Assembly: GCA_023266195.1 (NCBI GenBank)
Contig: JAHFRP010000013.1
Span: 25,381 to 64,389 of the forward strand
Length of the DNA stretch: 39,009 nt
Direction of reading: 5' to 3'
Source: Sulfuricella sp.
GTDB taxonomy: Bacteria; Pseudomonadota; Gammaproteobacteria; Burkholderiales; Sulfuricellaceae
Shown here: piece after piece, positions 28,030-35,233 of the stretch
How the letters are laid out: each line of letters begins with the position of its first letter
Numbering within the stretch: the first letter of the stretch is position 1
Notes under the pieces: model-generated
The model's input: the letters and a program-made list of their open reading frames with translations, nothing else
What the model was told of the DNA's origin: nothing
Database searches by the model: none
Position numbers and translations under genes: made by a program

Positions 28030-29289
28030 TTACCTGAAACCTTGGCAACCTGCTTTTACACAGGCCAACGCCCCTAAACCGGCGGTGCGGCCGCTCGCGA
28101 AACAGGCTGTGAGCAGATAGCCGCCCGTCGGCGCTTCCCAGTCCAGCATCTCGCCCGCACAGAACACGCCGTACAGGGAGCGGATCATCAGTCGCGCGTC
28201 GAGCGCTTCGAAAACCACGCCTCCAGCACTGCTGATTGCTTCGTCGATCGGGCGCGGGGCGATAAGCCGCAGCGGCAGCGCCTTGATCGCCGCGCCAAGG
28301 CGGGCGGGGTCGGAGAAATCCTGCGCCGGCAACGCTTCCCGCAGCAGCCCGGTCTTCACCCCTTTTATTCCCACCCGGCTCTGCAGATGGCTCGACATCG
28401 AGCGGGAACCCCGCGGCCGAGACAGTTCGGCGACCAGACGCGGCAATTCCCAGCCGGGCGCCAGATCGAGGTGAATCAAGGCAGTCCCGGCGGTTTCGAT
28501 TTCGTCGCGCAGGCCGGCGGACAGGGCATAGATCAGGCTGCCCTCGACACCCGTTTCGGTAATCACGAATTCGCCCTGCCTGCAAAGCTCGACACCCGCC
28601 GAGTTCGAGAAGGCCGCGACCACCGATTTCAGCGGATGTCCTGCGAAACGCGTGCGAAAATGTTCGCTCCAGCCGATGTCGAAGCCGCAGTTGGAAGGGC
28701 GCAGTGCCGCAACTGCCACGCCACGCTGCGCCAGCAGGGGTGTCCAGGCGCCATCGGAACCGAGCCGCGCCCAGCTGCCTCCACCCAATGCCAGCACTAC
28801 AGCATCGGTGCGCACAGGCTGTTCTCCCTGCGGAGTGGCGAATCGCAGCGCACCGAACTCGTCCCAGCCAAGCCAGCGGTGGCGCATGTGGAAAATCACC
28901 CCGGCTTCGCGCAAGCGATGCAGCCATGCGCGCAATAGCGGCGCCGCCTTTTTTTCGGTGGGGAAGACGCGCCCGGAGGTGCCGACGAAGGTTTCGACGC
29001 CGAGCTTGCGCACCCATTCGCGCAGTGCTTCAGGGCCGAAAGCGGCAAGCAGCGGTTCGATCTCTTCGCGACGGGCGCCGTAGCGTGAAAGGAAGGGCTC
29101 GGCCGGCTCGGCGTGGGTGAGGTTCAGCCCGCCTTTGCCGGCCAGCAGGAACTTGCGTCCGACGGAGGGCATGGCGTCGTAGAGATCGACTTTTGCGCCA
29201 CCCTCGATTAAAACCTCCGCAGCCATGAGCCCTGCAGGGCCACCCCCGATGACCGCGACTGATCCGGTGCGCCTGTTATTCTCCCCCAT
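28030..29289 (-). CDS. HI0933/TIGR03862-type FAD flavoprotein (predicted oxidoreductase)
   Basis: 419 residues from ATG 29289. This start avoids overlap with the small gene upstream; ATGs at 29313 and 29379 are also in frame. The FAD motif is VAVIGGGPAGLMAAEVL near the N-terminus. GRKFLLAGKGGLNLTHAE is the diagnostic HI0933 signature. VVLALGGGSWARLGSDG and the C-terminal FCAGEMLDWEAPTGGYLLTA are also family motifs. Substrate unknown. The gene stands alone except for the small secreted-protein gene 11 nt upstream. Confidence 0.92.
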   Translation of the reverse strand: MGENNRRTGSVAVIGGGPAGLMAAEVLIEGGAKVDLYDAMPSVGRKFLLAGKGGLNLTHAEPAEPFLSRYGARREEIEPLLAAFGPEALREWVRKLGVETFVGTSGRVFPTEKKAAPLLRAWLHRLREAGVIFHMRHRWLGWDEFGALRFATPQGEQPVRTDAVVLALGGGSWARLGSDGAWTPLLAQRGVAVAALRPSNCGFDIGWSEHFRTRFAGHPLKSVVAAFSNSAGVELCRQGEFVITETGVEGSLIYALSAGLRDEIETAGTALIHLDLAPGWELPRLVAELSRPRGSRSMSSHLQSRVGIKGVKTGLLREALPAQDFSDPARLGAAIKALPLRLIAPRPIDEAISSAGGVVFEALDARLMIRSLYGVFCAGEMLDWEAPTGGYLLTACFASGRTAGLGALACVKAGCQGFR

Positions 29290-29299
29290 CAGAGTTTTA

Positions 29300-29584
29300 T
29301 TACTGCGGAGCATGGGTGGGTGAGGGTCGGATTTTGATGATAGGAACGATGGTGATCTCAGGAGGCTTGGTCTGCGCACCGGGCTTCACCGGCATCGCCT
29401 TTGCCGGCCTGGTCGTTCCCAAAGTTTTTACTTTCCCGTCGTCGGATTGTCTTGTTTCTTCCACCGGCCTTGTCGTGCCCAGGACTTTTTCTTCTTGCGC
29501 CGGGGCGGCAGCAAAAGCGGGCACCGCATTGAATGCGAATGCCTGAAAAAAGACCATGGTTACCCAATTCAGCCGCCAATGCAT
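29300..29584 (-). CDS. Small predicted secreted protein, unrecognised
   Basis: 94 residues. The N-terminus MHWRLNWVTMVFFQAFAFNA, ending AFAAA near residue 27, looks like a signal peptide. The mature part is short, Pro/Lys/Thr-rich, and contains a duplicated word, VLGTTRPVEE and TLGTTRPAKA (residues about 35 and 54). I recognise no domain. It ends 11 nt before the flavoprotein start, so they may share a transcript. It might be a spurious frame; the signal peptide is the main support. Confidence 0.5.
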   Translation of the reverse strand: MHWRLNWVTMVFFQAFAFNAVPAFAAAPAQEEKVLGTTRPVEETRQSDDGKVKTLGTTRPAKAMPVKPGAQTKPPEITIVPIIKIRPSPTHAPQ

Positions 29585-29782
29585 TGTTGTGACCTTTCAA
29601 GTATATGGGGATCGCCTATTATTGTACGACGAAGATCACAATATGGAACAAGGGAGGGTTGCGGTCCGTGGCTTGATTTTTTGTTGGCTTTTCAACCGCA
29701 TTATCCAAATCAGCGTTTTTTGAACCATGACGATCTGAGTAATCGTGAGTAATTTTAAATTGGTTAATTAAAGGAGCCCCCA

Positions 29783-30010
29783 ATGAGCAAACTGTTGTCC
29801 GTACTGATCGCCGCTGCTTTCGCGGCTGTTACGTTCTCCGCCATGGCGGCCGACGATGTTTCGGCTGCCCCTGCTGCCGAAGCCCCGAAAGCTGAGATGG
29901 CGATGCCGGCCAAGAAGGTGCATAAGAAACATCACAAAATGAAGAAGAAGGCGAAAAAATCCAAGAAAGTGGAAGCCGCGCCTACCGAAGCAACTCCCGC
30001 AGCGCGGTAG
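29783..30010 (+). CDS. Lys/Ala-rich small secreted protein
   Basis: 75 residues from ATG 29783, with an AAAGGAG 8-9 nt upstream. The signal peptide is MSKLLSVLIAAAFAAVTFSAMA (cleavage after about 22). The mature peptide is low-complexity, with a cluster of Lys and His (KKVHKKHHKMKKKAKKSKK, residues about 44-62) flanked by Ala/Pro/Glu segments. It resembles acid-shock-type or other basic periplasmic peptides in composition only; no family is claimed. The strong terminator directly after supports a real monocistronic gene. The 29600-29770 gap upstream is A/T-rich and probably promoter-bearing. Confidence 0.75.
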   Translation: MSKLLSVLIAAAFAAVTFSAMAADDVSAAPAAEAPKAEMAMPAKKVHKKHHKMKKKAKKSKKVEAAPTEATPAAR

Positions 30011-30030
30011 TTCCGGCACGATAATAAAAA

Positions 30031-30053
30031 AGCAGAGTTCGCTCTGCTTTTTT
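30031..30053 (+). terminator. Rho-independent terminator with UUCG loop
   Basis: AGCAGAG (30031-30037), loop TTCG, CTCTGCT (30042-30048), then a T-run to 30053; preceded by an A-run, so it may work in both directions. It ends the small secreted-protein gene. Confidence 0.92.
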
Positions 30054-30142
30054 ATGGCCCATTTTTGCCGCGGCACCCGTTGGTCAGAGTCTGATCTGAC
30101 TACAAGGGAGACGCTGAATTAATCGTCACCCCGGCGAAACCC

Positions 30143-30442
30143 CTACATCCTGATTGCCATACTCAACACGGCGATCGCCGCGGCTGCACCAATCAAAAAG
30201 AATTTCGGGGTCGGCGTTTTTTCCTCGCCCCGAATTAACCTGATCACTCCCAGTAAAACCGCACCCAGGAAGACGTAGCCGACCAGGTTGCCCAAGGCAA
30301 GGCTGATCGCGCCCAATACACGCATGTACGTGCTGACAAACGCATCGTACTTGACGAATTCGAACACGCCAAGAAGCAGCGCCAGCACGGCCAACCCCAG
30401 GATAAATCGATGCCAGCTCAAGTCCTTTGAAGTGTCGGTCAT
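30143..30442 (-). CDS. Small three-helix membrane protein, unrecognised
   Basis: 99 residues with three hydrophobic helices at about 13-30 (FILGLAVLALLLGVFEFV), 43-65 (LGAISLALGNLVGYVFLGAVLL) and 78-96 (FFLIGAAAAIAVLSMAI). No motif identifies a family. The start MTDTSKDLSWHRF is plausible. The gene is on the same strand as the YvlD-like gene upstream, about 70 bp away. Confidence 0.65.
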   Translation of the reverse strand: MTDTSKDLSWHRFILGLAVLALLLGVFEFVKYDAFVSTYMRVLGAISLALGNLVGYVFLGAVLLGVIRLIRGEEKTPTPKFFLIGAAAAIAVLSMAIRM

Positions 30443-30515
30443 TTTTTTAGGGGCCTATTTTGCATCCTGCGGATCAGGCGTCGGCCTGACATGCATCTTG
30501 CAACGGGATTGACTG

Positions 30516-30917
30516 TCAGGTGAAAATTCCATGCGACAAGGGCTCTGTTCTAAGGATGGCTTCGTTTCCCGAGAAGAGGGCCAGATCGACGAAGAAGTTG
30601 AAAATCGAAATAAAGATGCTGGCAAAAAAAGCGGTCCAGAATCCAGATACCTGAAACCCTTTTACCAGCGATGACACCAGCAAAATCATCAGTGCATTGA
30701 TTACCAGCAGAAACAGGCCGAAAGTCAGCAAGGTCAGCGGCAGCGTGAACAGGATGAACAACGGTCGCACAATCGCATTGGCCAAGCCCAACAGCAAGGC
30801 GGAAACGGCCAGGGATTGCTTGTCGGCGAATGAAATTCCATGAAAAACTTGACTGGCCACCCACAGGGAAAGGGCAGTCAACCCCCAGTTGAGCAGGAAC
30901 TGGCTGAGATGGTGCAT
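30516..30917 (-). CDS. YvlD-type phage-holin-family (PF04020) membrane protein
   Basis: 133 residues with four hydrophobic helices. The family-typical segments are LLGLANAIVRPLFILFTLPL, LTFGLFLLVINALMILLVS and GFWTAFFASIFISIFNFFV. This is the 4-TM superfamily IV group, chromosomal envelope proteins of unknown role. The C-terminal about 15 residues extend beyond the usual end. The start is ATG 30917, with AAAGGAAT-type sequence upstream. Confidence 0.88.
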   Translation of the reverse strand: MHHLSQFLLNWGLTALSLWVASQVFHGISFADKQSLAVSALLLGLANAIVRPLFILFTLPLTLLTFGLFLLVINALMILLVSSLVKGFQVSGFWTAFFASIFISIFNFFVDLALFSGNEAILRTEPLSHGIFT

Positions 30918-30949
30918 ATGACTGGATTCCTTTCAGGAGGCTATATAAT

Positions 30950-31416
30950 CAGGATAAACCGAGAATATGCGCCATTTTAGCCGTAATGCGCTGCTTGAGG
31001 TGGAAGTATTCGCGCCCTGGAGTTGCCGATGTGCTGGCCGATTTTACCCAGGTTTAAGCGGCTTCCATACCTGCATCTGCGCCAGCCCCGGCGCCGGTTA
31101 GAGGTCGAAGATCATGCGGTCGGGCTTATCCAGGAATCTCTGGCTTGCACCCCTTGCATTGTTCTACCGGCAGCCGGCCCAAGAGCTGGGCGATGGCGAA
31201 CCGCTTACCGCTCCAATCGCGGGCGGCGCGAGTGTAAAGCCGGGCAGGGGACCGTTCGGTGCGATACATTAAAGAGGAAAGAGGAAGGCGCGCGCGTCGC
31301 ATCCAAGGGCCAAGTCAGTGTCTTGTGTGGGCCGCAGAGCCCGGTGCCGGAGAAGCCGCTGTTTGTATTACCCCGGGTCCGGGTGAGACGGTTTGTTGAT
31401 TGCCGGGTGCCGGCGT
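30950..31416. other. Gap without a supported gene
   Basis: About 470 bp between the YvlD-like gene and the next supported frame. A plus frame at 31023-31523 is open but has no signal, domain or ribosome site and runs antisense to the neighbouring frame. I see no structured repeat. It is probably decayed accessory DNA. Confidence 0.4.
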
Positions 31417-31731
31417 TTACGGCGGGCTATTCAACAGGTATTGTGGAACGCGCTCACTCTTCAGAGAGTTTTTGCCACGAAATGCGGCTGCCAGTGAATT
31501 GGAAGGGGTGTTTTGCTCGTTGACGCGCGATTTGAGTTTTTGATGCAGATCCAGCCACGAAACCCCGGGCTCCTCCATCACGATGGCATCGGCCTGATAT
31601 TGAACCCATGCCTCAAGCCGATCCGAGAATCGCTGCTTTAACAATTCCGCAGTTTTTCCATCGATGTGAAAACAGGAAGGCAGTCCCCTGAAGTTAAATG
31701 GAATCTGCAAAATTGCACACTCTTTCTTCAT
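31417..31731 (-). CDS. Hypothetical protein, unrecognised
   Basis: 104 residues from ATG 31731, chosen because AGGGGAG lies 8 nt upstream; an in-frame ATG at 31788 has no such site. It begins MKKECAILQIPFNFRGLPSC. Charged and helical segments follow (TAELLKQRFSDRLEAWVQYQ, VSWLDLHQKLKSRV). No domain recognised. A well-spaced promoter-like pair at 31791-31819 supports expression. It lies in the accessory region beside an IS3 remnant and appears less GC-rich than the core genes, so transfer is likely. Confidence 0.5.
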   Translation of the reverse strand: MKKECAILQIPFNFRGLPSCFHIDGKTAELLKQRFSDRLEAWVQYQADAIVMEEPGVSWLDLHQKLKSRVNEQNTPSNSLAAAFRGKNSLKSERVPQYLLNSPP

Positions 31732-31790
31732 CAACCCGACTCCCCTCGATATTCGGGATATAAGGACTGGCGTGTCCATATTAGACATAC

Positions 31791-31819
31791 TTTTTACACC
31801 ATATTTTCCGGGTTGACAA
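31791..31819 (-). promoter_or_regulatory. Candidate sigma-70 promoter for the hypothetical gene
   Basis: On the minus strand TTGTCA (31819-31814) and TAAAAA (31796-31791) are 17 bp apart. Transcription would start near 31784, about 50 nt before the ATG at 31731. Confidence 0.4.
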
Positions 31820-31976
31820 GGCTGGAGTTACTTGACCGCTTGAGTATTCGCTGAAATAAGAGTTCAGGGAAGCAATTGTGCATCGGGAGCATATCCAATG
31901 ACGCGAAATCGATGACGTCTTTTCTTTAGCCACCAAACTACCTTGAGGTGTCCTGTCAACAGTGGACACTTCCGGC

Positions 31977-32237
31977 TCAGGCTGCGGCCAGCTGTTTGCT
32001 GAGATTTTGTGCAAACACGGCCGGCGCCTCGTAGCCAAGGCGCGAGTGGCGCCGTTGGCGGTTGTAGAATATCTCGATGTACTCCCGGATGGATGCCTCC
32101 GTCTCTGCTCGGGTCGCGTAGCGGCGGTGATGCACCAGTTCATTTTTCAGGCTGCCCCAGGAGCTCTCCATCGGCGCGTTGTCATGGCAGTTACCCTTGC
32201 GGGACATCGATGCCTGCATGCCGAACTGCTCAAGAAG
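31977..32237 (-). pseudogene. IS3-family transposase remnant (OrfB C-terminus)
   Basis: The frame encodes LLEQFGMQASMSRKGNCHDN, APMESSWGSLKNELVHHRRY and a C-terminal IREYIEIFYNRQRRHSRLGY, the end of the rve integrase core of IS3-family OrfB, including the last catalytic Glu region. The frame is cut at 32238 by a TAG, and unrelated A/T-rich sequence follows, so orfA and most of orfB are gone. The right terminus is probably around 31951-31968 (TGTC...GGACA), just after the stop. Confidence 0.88.
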
Positions 32238-32530
32238 CTAACTTTAAAAAACAGCACCTCGATTTTGGCATTGTTTCACTTATTTGCCATCATTGGATGG
32301 CTGTTTCCAGCACAAAGCCGTCATGCTGCCGAAGTTGAACGATAGCGGCGAGAGCATCCGACATTGGACGAAGTTCAGCGCGCTTGCTTACTCTACTTTC
32401 GCTCAGCGGTGCGGGCCTGCTGGCCTGCACACCGAAATCCCCGCCCATGGCGGCGCGCAGGCGCGAATTCCTGCCTTCTCCGCTTGGAATAGTTTATCCG
32501 CCGTGGTAATCTGAAATCGGAAATCGAGAC
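32238..32530. other. Gap without a supported gene
   Basis: About 290 bp between the broken IS3 end and the MITE-like element. Open frames here are short, lack ribosome sites and resemble nothing I recognise. Probably decayed accessory DNA. Confidence 0.4.
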
Positions 32531-32533
32531 TAG

Positions 32534-32695
32534 GAGCCTGTCGGACTTGAAGAATCGAAGCGAAAATTCGGCTGGGCGAGGACAGATTTTGCCGGTTTTG
32601 CAGGTCAATAGTTATTCTATTATGACCAAAAAAGCGGCGAAATATGGACCGGTCAGGCGGATTTGCAGCCGATTTCCTTTAAGTCCGACAGGCTC
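32534..32695. mobile_element. MITE-like element with 15-bp terminal inverted repeats
   Basis: Left end GAGCCTGTCGGACTT (32534-32548) and its perfect complement (32681-32695) bound a 162-bp non-coding element. CTAG flanks both sides (32530-32533 and 32696-32699), consistent with a 4-bp target duplication, or with a 19-bp inverted repeat if CTAG is part of the element. The interior has no gene. Size and structure suggest a non-autonomous derivative of an insertion sequence; the parental family is not identified. Confidence 0.8.
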
Positions 32696-32837
32696 CTAGG
32701 GAAACCCGCTCTTTTCCGGCGATCATCCAGCATTTCGCAACTGAATACCGGCAACCGCCGGGCGATCTTTTCCCTCCGGTCGGCCGGCGTTCGCTGCGAT
32801 TCAATAGTAACCGGCTGGCCTATCAGGGGGATACAAT

Positions 32838-34061
32838 ATGGCCGTTCCAAAAATCCTGGCGATCGTGATGGCGGGGGGCGAGGGCAGCCGCCTGTATCCT
32901 CTGACCGCCGACAATTCCAAGCCTTCGGTACCTTTCGGGGCGCGCTACCGCATCGTGGATTTCGTGTTGAGCAATCTGGTTAACTCGGAAATCCTGTCCA
33001 TTTACCTGCTGGTCCAGTACAAGTCGCAGTCGCTGATCGAGCACGTGCGCAAAGCGTGGGTGATGTCGCCGCTGGTTTCCAGCCATTTCGTTACCGTGGT
33101 GCCACCGCAGATGCGGGTGGATTCGCGCTGGTTCCAGGGCACGGCGGACGCGGTGCATCAGAATCTCGACCTGATCTACCTGCATCGTCCGGACATGGTC
33201 GCGGTCTTCGGCGCGGATCATATTTACCGCATGGACATTCGCCAGATGGTGGCGTTTCACCAGGCGCAGAAGGCGGATGTCACCGTGGCGGCCTTGCCGG
33301 TGCCGATTGCGGATGCTTCGTCGTTCGGTGTCATCACCGCGGACCCCGACGGGCGCGTGCGGGATTTCCAGGAGAAGCCCGCCAGCCCCAGCGCCATGCC
33401 CGGCGATCCGACGCGCGCTTATGCCTCGATGGGCAACTATTTGTTCAACACCGACGTGCTGGTAGCCGCGCTGGAAGAAGCCCACAAGAAACAGGAGCAC
33501 GATTTCGGCAAGCACGTTCTGCCGCGCCTGAAGGAGACCAACAAGGTCTACGCCTACGATTTTGCCACCAACGTCGTGCCTGGCGTCAAGGCGTCCGAGG
33601 AGCCGGCCTATTGGCGCGACGTGGGCACCATCGAGGCCTATTTCGCGGCGCATATGGACGTGCTTGGGTTGCAGCCCCGTTTCGACGCCTTCAACACGTC
33701 CTGGCCGATTTATTCCAGCAACTACCAGGGGCCGGTCGCCAAGTTCGTCAGCGGGCGGATCGAAAACAGCATTTTCGCCGGCGGCACGCTGGTGAACGGC
33801 GCTTCGGCGCGCAATTCGGTGGTGCGGCGCGAGGTGGTGCTGGAAGAGGATGTGGAACTGGATGAGTGCATCATCATGGATTACGTGGTGATCAAGCGCG
33901 GCAGCCGCTTGCGCCGGGTGATCGTGGACCGCTACAACGTGCTTGAGGAGAACACGCGCATCGGTTTCGATCCGGTGGCGGACCGCAGCCGCTACCAAGT
34001 CACCGAATCCGGCATTACGATCGTACCGGCGGGGCGGCGCGGGCTGGATTTCGTGTATTGA
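32838..34061 (+). CDS. glgC: Glucose-1-phosphate adenylyltransferase (ADP-glucose pyrophosphorylase)
   Basis: 407 residues. It makes ADP-glucose from ATP and glucose-1-phosphate, the committed step of bacterial glycogen synthesis. The nucleotide-binding signature is IVMAGGEGSRLYPLTADNSK, followed by PFGARYRIVDFVLSN, WFQGTADAV, FGADHIYRMD, EKPA, YWRDVGTIEAY, and the C-terminal left-handed beta-helix (SSNYQGPVAKFVSG through RIGFDPVADR-type end). It starts at ATG 32838 with AGGGGG about 7 nt upstream. No other glycogen gene is in the window; it stands between a MITE-like element and an integron cassette relic, so its usual neighbours may have been displaced. Confidence 0.97.
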   Translation: MAVPKILAIVMAGGEGSRLYPLTADNSKPSVPFGARYRIVDFVLSNLVNSEILSIYLLVQYKSQSLIEHVRKAWVMSPLVSSHFVTVVPPQMRVDSRWFQGTADAVHQNLDLIYLHRPDMVAVFGADHIYRMDIRQMVAFHQAQKADVTVAALPVPIADASSFGVITADPDGRVRDFQEKPASPSAMPGDPTRAYASMGNYLFNTDVLVAALEEAHKKQEHDFGKHVLPRLKETNKVYAYDFATNVVPGVKASEEPAYWRDVGTIEAYFAAHMDVLGLQPRFDAFNTSWPIYSSNYQGPVAKFVSGRIENSIFAGGTLVNGASARNSVVRREVVLEEDVELDECIIMDYVVIKRGSRLRRVIVDRYNVLEENTRIGFDPVADRSRYQVTESGITIVPAGRRGLDFVY

Positions 34062-34074
34062 CCGTACCATGTAG

Positions 34075-34095
34075 GTCGGGCACCCCGTGCCCGAC
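34075..34095. repeat. 9-bp-stem palindrome after glgC
   Basis: GTCGGGCAC (34075-34083), CCC, GTGCCCGAC (34087-34095): a perfect stem with a 3-nt loop, 14 bp after the glgC stop. There is no T-run, so it is either a factor-assisted terminator or a dispersed palindromic repeat. Confidence 0.65.
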
Positions 34096-34160
34096 AAACT
34101 GGATCAGGCCAATCCTAGCCTGAATTTTGCATAAAGCGGGCGGATAACGCTGTATGCATT

Positions 34161-34169
34161 TGATATAAT
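34161..34169 (+). promoter_or_regulatory. Candidate extended -10 promoter
   Basis: TGATATAAT matches TGnTATAAT exactly, in an A/T-rich stretch, with no good -35. Transcription to the right would start near 34176 and run into the long hairpin at 34240-34295 without passing a recognisable coding region. Confidence 0.35.
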
Positions 34170-34239
34170 TGCGGTTATCTATACAACAATTCGTAAAAAA
34201 CGCCTACCGTTAACCCGCCCGGACGTCCATTCTACCGCA

Positions 34240-34295
34240 GAACAACGATTAAGGTTAGATCGTGCGAAGCCACGATCTAACCTTAATCGTTAGGG
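34240..34295 (-). other. Degenerate attC-like hairpin (or transcript-end hairpin) after the DUF2269 gene
   Basis: A perfect 21-bp stem (34244-34264 with 34271-34291) and a 6-nt loop. On the minus strand it begins CCCTAAC (34295-34289), 12 nt after the DUF2269 stop, and ends GTTGTTC (34246-34240), 56 bp in all, close to a short attC. Against attC identity: the last box does not fit GTTRRRY, the first box does not have a purine, and the stem lacks the extrahelical bases seen in real sites. No T-run follows on either side, so it is not a classical terminator either. Confidence 0.4.
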
Positions 34296-34307
34296 CGTGA
34301 TAGGCCC

Positions 34308-34886
34308 TCACTGATTTTTTGCCCATGGATAAAGGCGCGGAATCACGGTTGTTAGCGCGGTGGCGATGGCTAGCGCCACAAGCGAACCACCCCAAAACAA
34401 CGCCCAGCTAGTAGGCTTGAGTGTGCCCAACGTAACAATCAGGAGCAGCATAGGCAAATCAAGAAAGTGCGTGAATGTCGGAACGTTCTCAGCACGCGCT
34501 CTTTCCAACTCAGGTGTGAATGAGCCAACGGGCAATGCCTCCTGTGTCAAACGACGCAGTCGCATGAAATAAAGTCGGGTAACGGTATTGCCCTCGATGA
34601 ACTCGAAGGCGAACAGAAAAACCATGCCCGCGAGCCAAGGCGTGGAAGTGAAATTCCAACCGCCAAAAAACTCGACGATCATCCATGTGCCGGAAATAAG
34701 GAGAATGATTGCCCCGGGAACGACAACACCATCGTAAAACACTGCGATATTGCGTACAGACTCGGAAAAGCGCACGAGTTCATGGGACTGGCGGGAGCGC
34801 AGATCACTGACCCAAACACCAATCAAGCCGCCACCGATCAAAACAGCACCGATAATGTGAGCAAGTTTAAGAAATTCATAGGTCAT
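34308..34886 (-). CDS. DUF2269-type four-helix membrane protein in a gene cassette
   Basis: 192 residues from ATG 34886. Four hydrophobic helices lie at about 6-26 (LAHIIGAVLIGGGLIGVWV), 52-74, 83-100 and 140-185 (two). The start (HIIGAVLIGGGLIGVW) and the overall layout fit the DUF2269 family of predicted integral membrane proteins; function unknown. The ATG is only 9 nt after the R' box of an attC site (GTTAGGC, 34902-34896), with no Shine-Dalgarno in between, which is typical of an integron cassette gene. Base composition appears lower in GC than glgC next to it. Confidence 0.8.
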   Translation of the reverse strand: MTYEFLKLAHIIGAVLIGGGLIGVWVSDLRSRQSHELVRFSESVRNIAVFYDGVVVPGAIILLISGTWMIVEFFGGWNFTSTPWLAGMVFLFAFEFIEGNTVTRLYFMRLRRLTQEALPVGSFTPELERARAENVPTFTHFLDLPMLLLIVTLGTLKPTSWALFWGGSLVALAIATALTTVIPRLYPWAKNQ

Positions 34887-34895
34887 GATACTGAG

Positions 34896-34979
34896 GCCTA
34901 ACGAATAGCGTTTATCCGCCGCCCCGCGAACTCCGCAATATCCACTATCGTTATTGGCGGCGGATAAACCTTGTTGGAC
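34896..34979 (-). other. attC: attC recombination site (84 bp)
   Basis: On the minus strand it begins GTCCAAC (34979-34973; fits RYYYAAC) and ends GTTAGGC (34902-34896; fits GTTRRRY). Inside is a 13-bp perfect stem (34956-34968 with 34911-34923) around a 32-nt variable centre, with unpaired spacers of unequal length (4 and 8 nt) between stem and boxes. It is placed immediately upstream of the DUF2269 start codon. The first box abuts the putative end of the IS91-type element. Confidence 0.85.
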
Positions 34980-35233
34980 TGAACCGCGGGGGAAAAGCGG
35001 TACTTATGGGGATTGTAAGATGGGCAGGGGGGAAGTCAAGCGCGTATCGTGCGTCACCCTCGCTTGTCGAGGCCGGAACGGGAATCCTGGCGAGGTTGGA
35101 CGGACGTAACTGGCGCCCGGCTTGGTCCAGGATTGCCTGTTTGATGGGCAATTCCGCCACAACGGACGAACGCATCCCCGGCAGGCGCAAACGCCCAACC
35201 GCCGGCTCAAACGAAGGGGAGCAGAAGAACGCC

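Noticed and set aside
27051-30917. Prophage remnant suggested by two holin-family proteins
   Set aside because: The YqjE and YvlD families are chromosomal envelope proteins despite their holin names, and no other phage gene is present.
31023-31523. Plus-strand 166-codon frame
   Set aside because: No ribosome site, signal or domain; Arg/Pro/Cys-rich composition typical of a chance frame, and it is antisense to part of the better supported gene at 31417-31731.
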